In this document: positions 15,797 through 22,182 of the stretch, one piece after another
Position numbering within the stretch: position 1 is the stretch's first letter
Layout of the letters: every line of letters begins with the position of its first letter
Origin: a virus
DNA: 22,475 bases
IMG/VR virus record: IMGVR_UViG_3300013286_000064
Coordinates: 1-22,475 of that record
Direction: 5' to 3' (one strand)
The notes under the pieces: generated by a model
Seen by the model: the letters and a program-made list of their open reading frames with translations, nothing else
Told to the model about the DNA's origin: nothing
The model's database searches: none
Position numbers and translations under genes: made by a program

Positions 15797-17111
15797 TATA
15801 GAATTGTTCGAGTTCTGGAAAGGTTTTGACGAAGTCCGTATTACGTCGGAGATCGTATTCAGTAAACCAATTATAGAAGTCTCTACGACCCTCAATAATT
15901 TTTGTATCTTCATAATTTGTATTTCTCATATATTCAACAACGCGGCTAAATTTCTCACGTTCAAGTTCTGAGAACTTGTTACTGTGCATATACTCTAATG
16001 CTATCTCCATGTATGGTATAAACTTATCTTTAGGCAATAGATTCATATCGTACTGCAATGGTTCTTTTAGATAGGGAGTATCAAATCTAATGCGTTGTTT
16101 GCGGCTGAACCAACTATTGTATTTCTTACGCCATTCTAGTATCTTAAGTAACAATGAACTAAAGTTTGTAACAGTTAAGATATTGAATGTACACATGAAT
16201 GTAATTGGTTGTTTTGTTTTAGTTAGGTACGTGTCTAAGTTTTTTTCCCATACTGCTAAGTCTAGGCCTGTGCGTAGATATTCAGCAGGTTCCCCCCAGG
16301 TATCAATACTGGTAAACAATTTAAAGTGTTTGATCTTACCTTCAGCAAGCAACGCATTGACCTTAGTAACCAATCGTTCCATTAGTACCGGTTTAACTCC
16401 AAGGTTACTGTTGATATTAATCTCTAGATTGGGCTTAGGATTAACTGATAGGTCATCCAACAGTTTCCATGTACTAGATTGCAGTAATGGCTCGCCTCCT
16501 GTAATGCGTAGGATGTTTAGAGTCTTACTGACTTCGGGCCACCAGCGCCACCATGCTTCAACATATGGATTAGTTTCTTCTTCGTATATCTTAAGGTAGT
16601 CAATATCATTGCGATGATTCTTAACCATTGTATAAGGACCAAAGTCTTTGATCTCTTTGTAGTATGCAGAGCTGTGCTTTGGATGACAGTAACCGCATTT
16701 GAAGTTACACTCATTGCCAAAGCTAATTTCAATGTATTCTGGATTGACAGGAGCCAATGGTGCGGCTTTGATATGGGCTAATCTTTCTTCTGTATAGATG
16801 CTGGCGTTACGCTCGTGTCTATCACTGATGTGATCACCTTCTAGTGATTCAATGTTCCAACAGTATTGACAGCCGCTAGGCTTTTTACCATCCAGCATCT
16901 CTTGACGTTCTAGTGTCTTTAGTGGGGTATTATGCAGGACGCTAGGATCTGCTAGGTCTAACGGAATATCGTGAGGACGCGGGTGGTAACAACTGTGTGT
17001 TTGGCCACTCTGTAGGTATATAGTAGTATGATGCCATTTAGCCAAGCAGAATGTAGGACTTATCTCGTTGACTATTGGTATTATTTTGTGTATGCGACTT
17101 ATTTCACTCAA
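15771..17111 (-). CDS. Radical SAM protein with N-terminal Cys cluster, TTG start
   Basis: A 446-aa twitch-type radical SAM protein. Front ligands are C22, C41 and C81-Q-Y-C84; H43 stands where paralogues have a second adjacent Cys. The cluster motif is C135-N-F-K-C139-G-Y-C142, and TGGEP is at 204-208. The C-terminus LRRNTDFVKTFPELEQFY carries the tail signature seen in the genes at 6058 and 9033. The start codon is TTG at 17111, with GAGGG six bases upstream. No ATG precedes the essential N-terminal cysteines, so the TTG is well supported. The ribosome site lies in a potential hairpin (17116-17165), which may control translation. Confidence 0.87.
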   Translation of the reverse strand: MSEISRIHKIIPIVNEISPTFCLAKWHHTTIYLQSGQTHSCYHPRPHDIPLDLADPSVLHNTPLKTLERQEMLDGKKPSGCQYCWNIESLEGDHISDRHERNASIYTEERLAHIKAAPLAPVNPEYIEISFGNECNFKCGYCHPKHSSAYYKEIKDFGPYTMVKNHRNDIDYLKIYEEETNPYVEAWWRWWPEVSKTLNILRITGGEPLLQSSTWKLLDDLSVNPKPNLEININSNLGVKPVLMERLVTKVNALLAEGKIKHFKLFTSIDTWGEPAEYLRTGLDLAVWEKNLDTYLTKTKQPITFMCTFNILTVTNFSSLLLKILEWRKKYNSWFSRKQRIRFDTPYLKEPLQYDMNLLPKDKFIPYMEIALEYMHSNKFSELEREKFSRVVEYMRNTNYEDTKIIEGRRDFYNWFTEYDLRRNTDFVKTFPELEQFYIDCKALSS

Positions 17112-17115
17112 GAGA

Positions 17116-17165
17116 AACCCTCAGTTATTAAAAGCTATTTTCATAGTAGTAATTATCTGAGGGTT
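17116..17165 (-). promoter_or_regulatory. Possible hairpin masking the Shine-Dalgarno of the TTG-start radical SAM gene
   Basis: Read on the minus strand, AACCCTCAG (17165-17157) and CTGAGGGTT (17124-17116) are perfect 9-bp inverted arms around a 32-base loop. The second arm contains GAGGG, the ribosome site of the radical SAM gene starting at 17111. Inside the loop a seven-codon frame, MKIAFNN, runs from ATG 17144 to a TGA at 17123-17121 that sits in the arm. Translating it could open the stem. No T-run follows, so a rho-independent terminator is unlikely. The arms are seen directly; the regulatory reading is inference. Confidence 0.4.
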
Positions 17166-17173
17166 AGCTGGGG

Positions 17174-17293
17174 TTAACGATCTTGTGGTTTTGGTATTGA
17201 TTTGATCAAATGGATCATTAGCGTATGTAACGCTTCACCTAATGTTTTAGGTACCCGAACTGCTTCTGCGAGGAAGTTGTTGTATAAAACCAT
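17174..17293 (-). CDS. Small protein, 39 aa
   Basis: A short frame from ATG 17293 to TAA 17174. It has an excellent ribosome site, AAGGAG, 6 bases before the ATG, starting immediately after the stop of the upstream gene (17304). The product starts MVLYNNFLAEAVRVPK and ends IKSIPKPQDR. The middle (TLGEALHTLMIHLIKS) would form one amphipathic helix rather than a clear membrane segment. No family is recognised. The strong ribosome site and fit into the operon gap make it a real gene candidate. It fills most of the 192-base space between the basic Gly-rich gene and the radical SAM gene. Confidence 0.6.
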   Translation of the reverse strand: MVLYNNFLAEAVRVPKTLGEALHTLMIHLIKSIPKPQDR

Positions 17294-17303
17294 TGTGGTC
17301 TCC

Positions 17304-17555
17304 TTATTTGCCGCTATAGTCTTTGACTACGCCGCCGTGCCGCTCGCTTTGTCCCTTGGCTCCGGCTTTCCCTCTTAGGATTTTTCCGGAACCCTTCTTA
17401 CCCTGTTGACCGCTACCATCTGTGTGGTCGCTGTCATGGGCAGTATACCCTAGGCTAACACACTGGTTATAACGAACACGGCTTAGACTGCGTCCACCTT
17501 TGCATTGGCTACGGGTTGGGTTTGCGATTTCTGATATAAATTCAATGGCTCTCAT
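17304..17555 (-). CDS. Small basic protein with Gly/Lys-rich tail
   Basis: An 83-aa protein if started at ATG 17555, one base beyond the stop of the SleB gene. An in-frame ATG at 17573 (preceded by AAGAG) and a GTG at 17603 would lengthen it by 6 or 16 residues and overlap SleB. It begins MRAIEFISE and continues with NPTRSQCKGGRSLSRV. It ends in a Gly/Lys/Arg-rich, probably disordered tail (GKKGSGKILRGKAGAKG). I do not recognise the family. The basic tail suggests nucleic-acid or membrane-surface binding, but this is only composition. It follows the cell-wall hydrolase and may be translated by coupling. Confidence 0.6.
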   Translation of the reverse strand: MRAIEFISEIANPTRSQCKGGRSLSRVRYNQCVSLGYTAHDSDHTDGSGQQGKKGSGKILRGKAGAKGQSERHGGVVKDYSGK

Positions 17556-17556
17556 A

Positions 17557-18252
17557 TCAGTATTTATTGGCATTACGCTCTTTGTAAAAGATATGCCCAC
17601 CAATCCTATTCACAGTTTCTTTACCATGCACCCAAACAGGACGGATGCCTGTTGCGTGAAAGTATAGAGCATCTGCGTACTTTGATCTGAGGTCCTCATA
17701 ATGCTCAGAATCACTTAGCAACACCAAAGCAACACGCTGGCTTTCAATCCATCGTTCATCGTTACTCTTGGGGTTCTTAACAAACATGCAACGCCAGCTG
17801 AACTGACAGATGCTGATCTTAGACCATACTGTTTGTGTTTCTCTAATCGTGCGAAACCATTCTCGCTTTTCGATTATTTGATGTTTAGGAATGTCCTTAG
17901 TTAGTTTCTGATCAACAACCCCACAAATGGTGTTCCTGAATCTGCCGTCAACCGAACGATTTATCGTTACAAGTCCCACGGCTACTTTACCTTCTTCTGG
18001 TTCACTGCCTGCTTCAAAGAATATATTCCTTGCTAGACAATCGAATTCCTTTATATTGATTACAGGGCTTATCATTGCTTTTGCAATTCCCTGTAGTCTC
18101 TCACTTGTCATGTCGTAAAAGTCGTGCGAACTATATGACGAGTTGCTTGCTGTTTGGTAAGAGTGTTTCTCTACCATTGTTTCTGCATGACCGGGTGCCA
18201 TTACGGTCAGGGCGTATACTGCTACTAACACTAATAAACGTGTTATTGACAT
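17557..18252 (-). CDS. SleB-type cell wall hydrolase with signal peptide
   Basis: A 231-aa protein of the Hydrolase_2 (SleB, PF07486) family, which cleaves peptidoglycan glycan strands. Residues 1-23 form a signal peptide: a basic Arg5, the hydrophobic run LLVLVAVYALTVM, then GHA with cleavage likely after A23. The domain spans about 68-225: C72-LARNIFFEAGSEP (72-85) with the presumed catalytic E80, VAVGLVTINR (95-104), C-Q-F-S-W near 157-161, A-LYFHAT near 200, and a final IGGHIFYKE. A perfect AGGAGG site precedes the ATG. Export into the periplasm fits a phage lysis enzyme, possibly a signal-arrest type endolysin, though a host-wall role at infection is also possible. Confidence 0.85.
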   Translation of the reverse strand: MSITRLLVLVAVYALTVMAPGHAETMVEKHSYQTASNSSYSSHDFYDMTSERLQGIAKAMISPVINIKEFDCLARNIFFEAGSEPEEGKVAVGLVTINRSVDGRFRNTICGVVDQKLTKDIPKHQIIEKREWFRTIRETQTVWSKISICQFSWRCMFVKNPKSNDERWIESQRVALVLLSDSEHYEDLRSKYADALYFHATGIRPVWVHGKETVNRIGGHIFYKERNANKY

Positions 18253-18264
18253 AATCGTGTCCTC

Positions 18265-18378
18265 CTATTTTTGTATACTTCTAGTGTCTATGTGTGTAAA
18301 TCCTTTACGGGTAAGTTTAGTTACTAGATTCTGTAATATCTGAGCTAGAATAGGGCAAAAAAGACTCATTTCGCCCAT
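18265..18378 (-). CDS. Candidate small protein, 37 aa
   Basis: ATG 18378 to TAG 18265 encodes a 37-residue peptide that starts MGEMSLFCPILAQILQ and ends GFTHIDTRSIQK. Its stop runs into the AGGAGG ribosome site of the SleB gene, the tight packing typical of this genome. It is in the same frame as the gene just upstream and separated from it only by the stop TAA and four sense codons. The nearest Shine-Dalgarno-like GAGGAG is 15 bases upstream, too far for efficient use, so translation is uncertain. Otherwise the 138-base gap at 18253-18390 holds only the SleB ribosome site. Confidence 0.3.
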   Translation of the reverse strand: MGEMSLFCPILAQILQNLVTKLTRKGFTHIDTRSIQK

Positions 18379-18390
18379 AATATATGTAGA

Positions 18391-18609
18391 TTACTCCTCA
18401 GAAGTGCTTGCTGTGCCTGTATCATTAGTTTTGTAATTTCCACCGCCTTGCTGTGGCTTACGTGGTTCGCGTTTTGGAACGATTGCCGCGGCCAGCTCTG
18501 CCTGGATCATATCTCTCTTAAATGAATTACGTGCCACTGGATCAATAATGGTAGCCATAAAGCGTTTGGTTTGTTTTGATAGTTTAAATGTCTTATTGGG
18601 TTTGAGCAT
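18391..18609 (-). CDS. Small basic hypothetical protein
   Basis: A 72-aa protein with a Lys/Arg-rich N-terminal half (KTFKLSKQTKRFM at 6-18, then NSFKRDMIQAELAAA at 28-42) and a polar, probably disordered tail (QQGGGNYKTNDTGTASTSEE). The ATG at 18609 has AGGAAC 4 bases upstream. It is the first gene after the consensus promoter at 18629-18657, so it is probably the leader of a transcript continuing into SleB. Family not recognised; no structural motif or Cys/His cluster is present. Confidence 0.6.
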   Translation of the reverse strand: MLKPNKTFKLSKQTKRFMATIIDPVARNSFKRDMIQAELAAAIVPKREPRKPQQGGGNYKTNDTGTASTSEE

Positions 18610-18628
18610 AATAGTTCCTTATCTATAT

Positions 18629-18657
18629 ATTATATTATCTTTCGTTGCGATTGTCAA
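18629..18657 (-). promoter_or_regulatory. Consensus sigma70-type promoter inside a 3' coding end
   Basis: On the minus strand, TTGACA (18657-18652) and TATAAT (18634-18629) are exact consensus boxes with the optimal 17-base spacer. The -35 box and spacer lie within the last codons of the oxygenase gene at 18635-19378. Transcription would start about 18622 and read the 72-aa gene, SleB and the genes after it. Exact matching boxes at optimal spacing are rare by chance in AT-rich DNA but not impossible. Confidence 0.75.
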
Positions 18658-19378
18658 ACGGTGTCTTGGTTTTATCATCCCACCAGTATAAACTTCTATG
18701 TGGAGTACTTATAGGAGTAGAGTTACTGGCATAATAAAATAGTCTCAGGTTTTCACGCTGTTGATCTGCAGGGCAGGCTAATGGTTGAGGGTAGCCATGT
18801 ATCAGTCGTTCGTCATAGTCCCATATGATTAGTCTGTTGGGCATAGGATATGTTTTAACCAGGCACTCTATACGTTCAAAGTCCCAAAACTCCAATGCTC
18901 CATTCCATTCTTCGTCCCATGTAGGATTTAAGTATAGGATAGCACTACAACTGCGATTTAGATGAAGCTGTTCGTTCCAGTTAAAGTCTGTGTGTAGATT
19001 TAAAAAGTGGCCTTGACTACAAGTAGAAAGGCCTGCACCTACCAGCTTAGGGTCACTGATGATTCTATCTTTGCCAGTTAGGGCTTCTAGCCAATTTAAG
19101 AACACACCACTGTTAAAACAATGTGTCAGTGTCTGTAGTATAGGCGCATTTGAAAACAGCTTACACTCACGCATTAGGCTACCCTTGCGTGTAAACTTAG
19201 TCCACTGGTGATCGGGTATACATGCTATCTCAGCTTGTGCTTCCACAAATATATCATTGGGTACAAAGTCATCTATTACCAAATAGGGCACGGGCTCTTT
19301 CTGCAGGTAATCTAGGCTGTATTCTTTGGGATTGTATTTGAGATGCAGATTATTAAAATAATTGTACAGGTCTATCAT
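18635..19378 (-). CDS. Prolyl 4-hydroxylase-like 2OG-Fe(II) oxygenase
   Basis: A 247-aa protein of the P4Hc/2OG-FeII_Oxy_3 type. VPYLVIDDFVPNDIF (30-44) is the usual opening. The iron motif is H129-T-D131 in NLHTDFNW. SAILYLNPTWDEEWNGALEFWD (145-166) is the classical strand pair of this family. The distal ligand is H194 in RLIHGYPQPL, and R208 or R212 in QQRENLRLFYYAS is the 2OG-binding Arg. It hydroxylates a carbon on a protein or sugar/amino-acid substrate that is not identifiable. The start is ATG at 19378, overlapping the upstream glycosyltransferase-like gene by ATGA. Its 3' end carries a promoter for the following genes. Confidence 0.87.
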   Translation of the reverse strand: MIDLYNYFNNLHLKYNPKEYSLDYLQKEPVPYLVIDDFVPNDIFVEAQAEIACIPDHQWTKFTRKGSLMRECKLFSNAPILQTLTHCFNSGVFLNWLEALTGKDRIISDPKLVGAGLSTCSQGHFLNLHTDFNWNEQLHLNRSCSAILYLNPTWDEEWNGALEFWDFERIECLVKTYPMPNRLIIWDYDERLIHGYPQPLACPADQQRENLRLFYYASNSTPISTPHRSLYWWDDKTKTPFDNRNER

Positions 19379-20553
19379 TTCTGCGTCTCTCGTTTAAATG
19401 CGTTTAGCCATAAAAACTCTGGAAAGTTTGATTCAGTCCATTCTGTGCGGCCCTGTAAATCTTTGAATGCCTGAAGGTTGAATTCTGCAATAGAGCGGCA
19501 TTCTGCTATCATACTGCTGTATTCTTCTTTGGGCATATTGCATATCCTATCAATCTCTGAAATTACGGCCTTGTGTCGTTCTTGGTTATCAGTGATGCTA
19601 TCATAAGTTTCATCTATCAAACCGTGATAGGTCTTAAAGCCCATTGACTGTATAGCCTTTAGTGATCCTGGAACGCTGTACATGATAAAGGGTCTAGCAC
19701 AGGCTATGGCTTTAAAGGTTTTTTCTGTTAGGAACACGGGTTGGTATTCTGGGCTATAGGGCAGGTGGCGGCTATATTCATTAGGATTAAATTTGCTTTC
19801 AACTATTAGATTTATATCTGCTTGTTGAATCGCTGTGTATGTTGCCTTATGAAACTTTATATCGACGCTTGCATCTAGATCGTAGGGCACTCCTTTGAGC
19901 CAACTGGCCAATGGCTCTTGCTCTGGGTCTATGCCCTGTCTGTTTAGATCTCGTGCTAGATGTAGTAGACTGTATTGTGTGATAGTACCATAGGGTTGAA
20001 TGTTGTGAAAACTGTAGACAAAGTCTTTTATCAAATCTCGATTGACTAAATCCGCAAACAACCCCAAGCGCCAGGGCCTGTAATTGCGACTTAGACAGCA
20101 AAACTTGTGAGTAGACTCCTGTGGTTCTGGAATATCTGTAAGCACTATGCTTTGATAGGTAACGGCTGTGTTAATTCCCACAATGCCCAATCGTGCCAGG
20201 CCTGCTCTAAGAAACTCAGCATGTATATCATCTACTACTATAACATACACCCTATCCAGTGGCAGATCCCTTAATTTTATCAGTAATGCTAATTCATTAA
20301 CAAATTTAGAGTCAAACGTTTCGTTGGTATTTTCATAGACAAATCGAGTAGTCCTATCCAATTTAAAATGTAGCCAATTTTCTTCCTCTAGACAATTGGT
20401 CATTTGTACATCGTTGTGCAAACAATCATAGACCTGATAGTAGTATATGGTTTTTGGTTTGAACTCACAGTAGCGTAAAGGCCTAATGCTGTCCAATTTA
20501 AACTTACTGTGCGGGAGTCTGCCCGTTTTAGAATATATTTTTGGTAGTTCCAT
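19375..20553 (-). CDS. Glycosyltransferase-like protein (EKTFKAIA motif)
   Basis: A 392-aa protein sharing its C-terminal region with the gene at 14519: VFLTEKTFKAIACARPFIMY, SVPGSLKAIQSMGFKTYHGL, then IDETYDSITD and an Ile-rich helix. This looks like the donor-binding half of a GT-B glycosyltransferase. The N-terminal half is unlike its paralogue, with SHKFCCLSRNYRPWRLGLFADLV (about 153-176) as the clearest element. In such proteins that half binds the acceptor, so the two likely use different acceptors (inference). The ATG at 20553 lies just before the divergent promoter region; no strong ribosome site or own promoter is evident. Confidence 0.6.
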   Translation of the reverse strand: MELPKIYSKTGRLPHSKFKLDSIRPLRYCEFKPKTIYYYQVYDCLHNDVQMTNCLEEENWLHFKLDRTTRFVYENTNETFDSKFVNELALLIKLRDLPLDRVYVIVVDDIHAEFLRAGLARLGIVGINTAVTYQSIVLTDIPEPQESTHKFCCLSRNYRPWRLGLFADLVNRDLIKDFVYSFHNIQPYGTITQYSLLHLARDLNRQGIDPEQEPLASWLKGVPYDLDASVDIKFHKATYTAIQQADINLIVESKFNPNEYSRHLPYSPEYQPVFLTEKTFKAIACARPFIMYSVPGSLKAIQSMGFKTYHGLIDETYDSITDNQERHKAVISEIDRICNMPKEEYSSMIAECRSIAEFNLQAFKDLQGRTEWTESNFPEFLWLNAFKRETQK

Positions 20554-20555
20554 GG

Positions 20556-20584
20556 TTGACTATTTACGGCTCAGATTGTATAAT
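20556..20584 (+). promoter_or_regulatory. Sigma70-type promoter for the rightward genes
   Basis: TTGACT (20556-20561), a 17-base spacer and exact TATAAT (20579-20584) form a near-consensus promoter on the plus strand. The -35 box begins only three bases from the start codon of the leftward gene. Transcription would start near 20591, leaving a leader of about 24 bases before ATG 20615. Host-type boxes fit expression early in infection if this is a phage. No comparable promoter is seen for the minus strand in this gap. Confidence 0.7.
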
Positions 20585-20614
20585 ACTCAGTAATAGTGAT
20601 ACTTAAATAAAATC

Positions 20615-21433
20615 ATGCAAACAATCGATCACACAACAAACCCAAATTTCAACACAGAATCCATACCGTCCGAGCAGACGTTTAAAATCTCAGGCACCCC
20701 CTTGGAAGTATTACAAGCCCTTGCCTATGTCAAAGCACTAGGCGGTGGCCATGTTCGGATTGGTATGGGGCTCTTGTCAGCCAAGCATCAGTACTACCTC
20801 GGGCATCCAGCACCCCCAGAAATGACAGGGCGTCTAAATGCAGAAGATTTAGAAATCATCCAGAGCCTAGCACAGAACTGCGGTTACATTGCAAGCATTG
20901 AGCCATGGGCTGGTGAGATCGTTGATTGGGACATGGACAAGATTGACTATACAGTAGATATGGACAATCGCTTTAATCGTCACCCTATGGATCGTTTTGG
21001 CAAGGTCTGTAACGTACATTGGACACAGTGGAATCAGATCAAGATGAAGAGCTGGTTAAATATTCCCGCCAACGTGGGCCGTCCTACTGGCAAGGGCTTA
21101 GTTATTACAGGCTCTGGTTGGGAAGCACGTGATACTTACAAAGCATGGGCACAACAGGGCATAGGCAATGCCAGTACGTTCCTGGGCTCAGAAGCAGATT
21201 ACAAAGAATGGGTAGCCGTAACAGGCATCAAAATGACACGTCAGGGCTACAAACACGTAGCAGAATTAGCACAGTGGATTTCAGGTGCTCAACAAGTCAT
21301 CTGCACTCCGGGTTGGGGTGCGGCTATAGCTCAGGCTATCAACCAACGCTATCTGGTACAAAGCCTTCCGGGCGTTGAACTGTGGCGTAACCCATGGGTA
21401 ATCGGCGAACGTGGAAACAACGGACCATTCTAA
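20615..21433 (+). CDS. GT9-like (heptosyltransferase-like) protein
   Basis: A 272-aa protein. The C-terminal half follows the layout of GT9/ADP-heptose transferases: GKGLVITGSGWEARDTYKAW (159-178), a strand ending in FLGSEADYKEW, then HVAELAQWISGAQQVICTPGWGAAIAQAI, as in the family's conserved donor-site Ser/Gly-His region, and a final LPGVELW. The N-terminal half is short (a domain of about 120 residues), so it may not be a full GT-B enzyme. It is the first gene of the rightward transcript from the promoter at 20556. Only a weak ribosome site is visible before ATG 20615. Role not known; sugar transfer or nucleotide-sugar binding is an inference. Confidence 0.5.
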   Translation: MQTIDHTTNPNFNTESIPSEQTFKISGTPLEVLQALAYVKALGGGHVRIGMGLLSAKHQYYLGHPAPPEMTGRLNAEDLEIIQSLAQNCGYIASIEPWAGEIVDWDMDKIDYTVDMDNRFNRHPMDRFGKVCNVHWTQWNQIKMKSWLNIPANVGRPTGKGLVITGSGWEARDTYKAWAQQGIGNASTFLGSEADYKEWVAVTGIKMTRQGYKHVAELAQWISGAQQVICTPGWGAAIAQAINQRYLVQSLPGVELWRNPWVIGERGNNGPF

Positions 21434-22118
21434 ACAACAACTCCTCCTAGCAGAAGCTAGGGCAGTATTAACACAACTCCAGGCAGTACGTAAACGCATA
21501 GGGTCTAGCTCAGAATACTACCAGCTGGCCTATCCTGACATGTGGGTTATCTACAACACCCTAAGTGGCAAGCAGGCAGAGAAATACATTGAGGGTTGGG
21601 TGGCCCATTTGCTACAGGGTGCTAAACTGCAAAGCCAAGACATAGCCGAAGAACTTCGTGGCCATGACTACGGCGACATTTGGGTAGGACCTGCCAAGAC
21701 CCTGGGCTCAAATAATGCAGAGCTGAAAGTTATCCTACGTGATGGGGGTAGCATTGGGGGCAAGCAGTTCCGCTTCTATGAAAATGTACCCTACTACATA
21801 TTCTTCAAAGCATGGAGCCCAGAACGTTACGAACTGTTTGTGCTCAGCAAACAAGAGCTTGTAGACGAAATTAAATACAGGGGCCGCAAGTATAGAAAAT
21901 TACGTGCATACGGTGCAAGCCAGGGTACGGGTTGGATGACACGCACCACCCCTTTAGAAAGCAAATTGGCACGCCTAGATGAAAACCTCAGCAAGGCCAA
22001 CAGAGACCTTATCACATGGGAATTCAATGCCCTTACTGAAACAGACTACTATGCTCGTTTCCAAAAGCTCTACAGTCTAACCCCCGCCCAAGCTGTCGCT
22101 AAAATACAACAGCTATAG
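21411..22118 (+). CDS. PD-(D/E)xK nuclease-like protein
   Basis: A 235-aa protein with a plausible PD-(D/E)xK core: YGDIWVG with D89, then E104-L-K106 in a following strand, the classic D-x14-E-x-K spacing. E57 in an upstream helix could be the fourth active-site residue. GKQFRFYENVPYYIFFKAW and YELFVLSKQELVDEIKY are typical of restriction-endonuclease-like folds. It starts with GTG at 21411, overlapping the upstream gene by 23 bases; the next ATG is at residue 44 and would remove the first helices. It could be a phage homing or host-DNA-degrading nuclease or a restriction-like enzyme. No paired methyltransferase lies beside it. Confidence 0.65.
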   Translation: METTDHSKQQLLLAEARAVLTQLQAVRKRIGSSSEYYQLAYPDMWVIYNTLSGKQAEKYIEGWVAHLLQGAKLQSQDIAEELRGHDYGDIWVGPAKTLGSNNAELKVILRDGGSIGGKQFRFYENVPYYIFFKAWSPERYELFVLSKQELVDEIKYRGRKYRKLRAYGASQGTGWMTRTTPLESKLARLDENLSKANRDLITWEFNALTETDYYARFQKLYSLTPAQAVAKIQQL

Positions 22119-22120
22119 AG

Positions 22121-22149
22121 TTGACCTATATGGTAAATGACCATATACT
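22121..22149 (+). promoter_or_regulatory. Sigma70-type promoter with operator-like inverted repeat
   Basis: TTGACC (22121-22126), a 17-base spacer and TATACT (22144-22149) form a near-consensus promoter on the plus strand. Within and just past the spacer, TATATGGT (22127-22134) and ACCATATA (22140-22147) are perfect 8-bp inverted arms around AAATG. A dimeric repressor bound here would occlude RNA polymerase. The ATG it serves is at 22183. The inverted repeat is seen directly; the repressor is inferred and none is identified in the window. Confidence 0.65.
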
Positions 22150-22182
22150 ATATCTAGTTTAACAACTTTATAGAAAGACCTT

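Noticed and set aside
16090-16599. 169-codon plus-strand open frame
   Set aside because: Lies wholly within the radical SAM gene, whose cluster and SAM motifs confirm the minus-strand frame; the antisense product has no recognisable domain.
17116-17165. Rho-independent terminator for the SleB transcript
   Set aside because: The 9-bp stem has a 32-base loop and no T-run on either strand; the overlap with a ribosome site suits a translational role better.
22127-22147. Transcription terminator after the nuclease-like gene
   Set aside because: The inverted repeat is AT-rich, has no following T-run and lies exactly between promoter boxes, so an operator is more likely.
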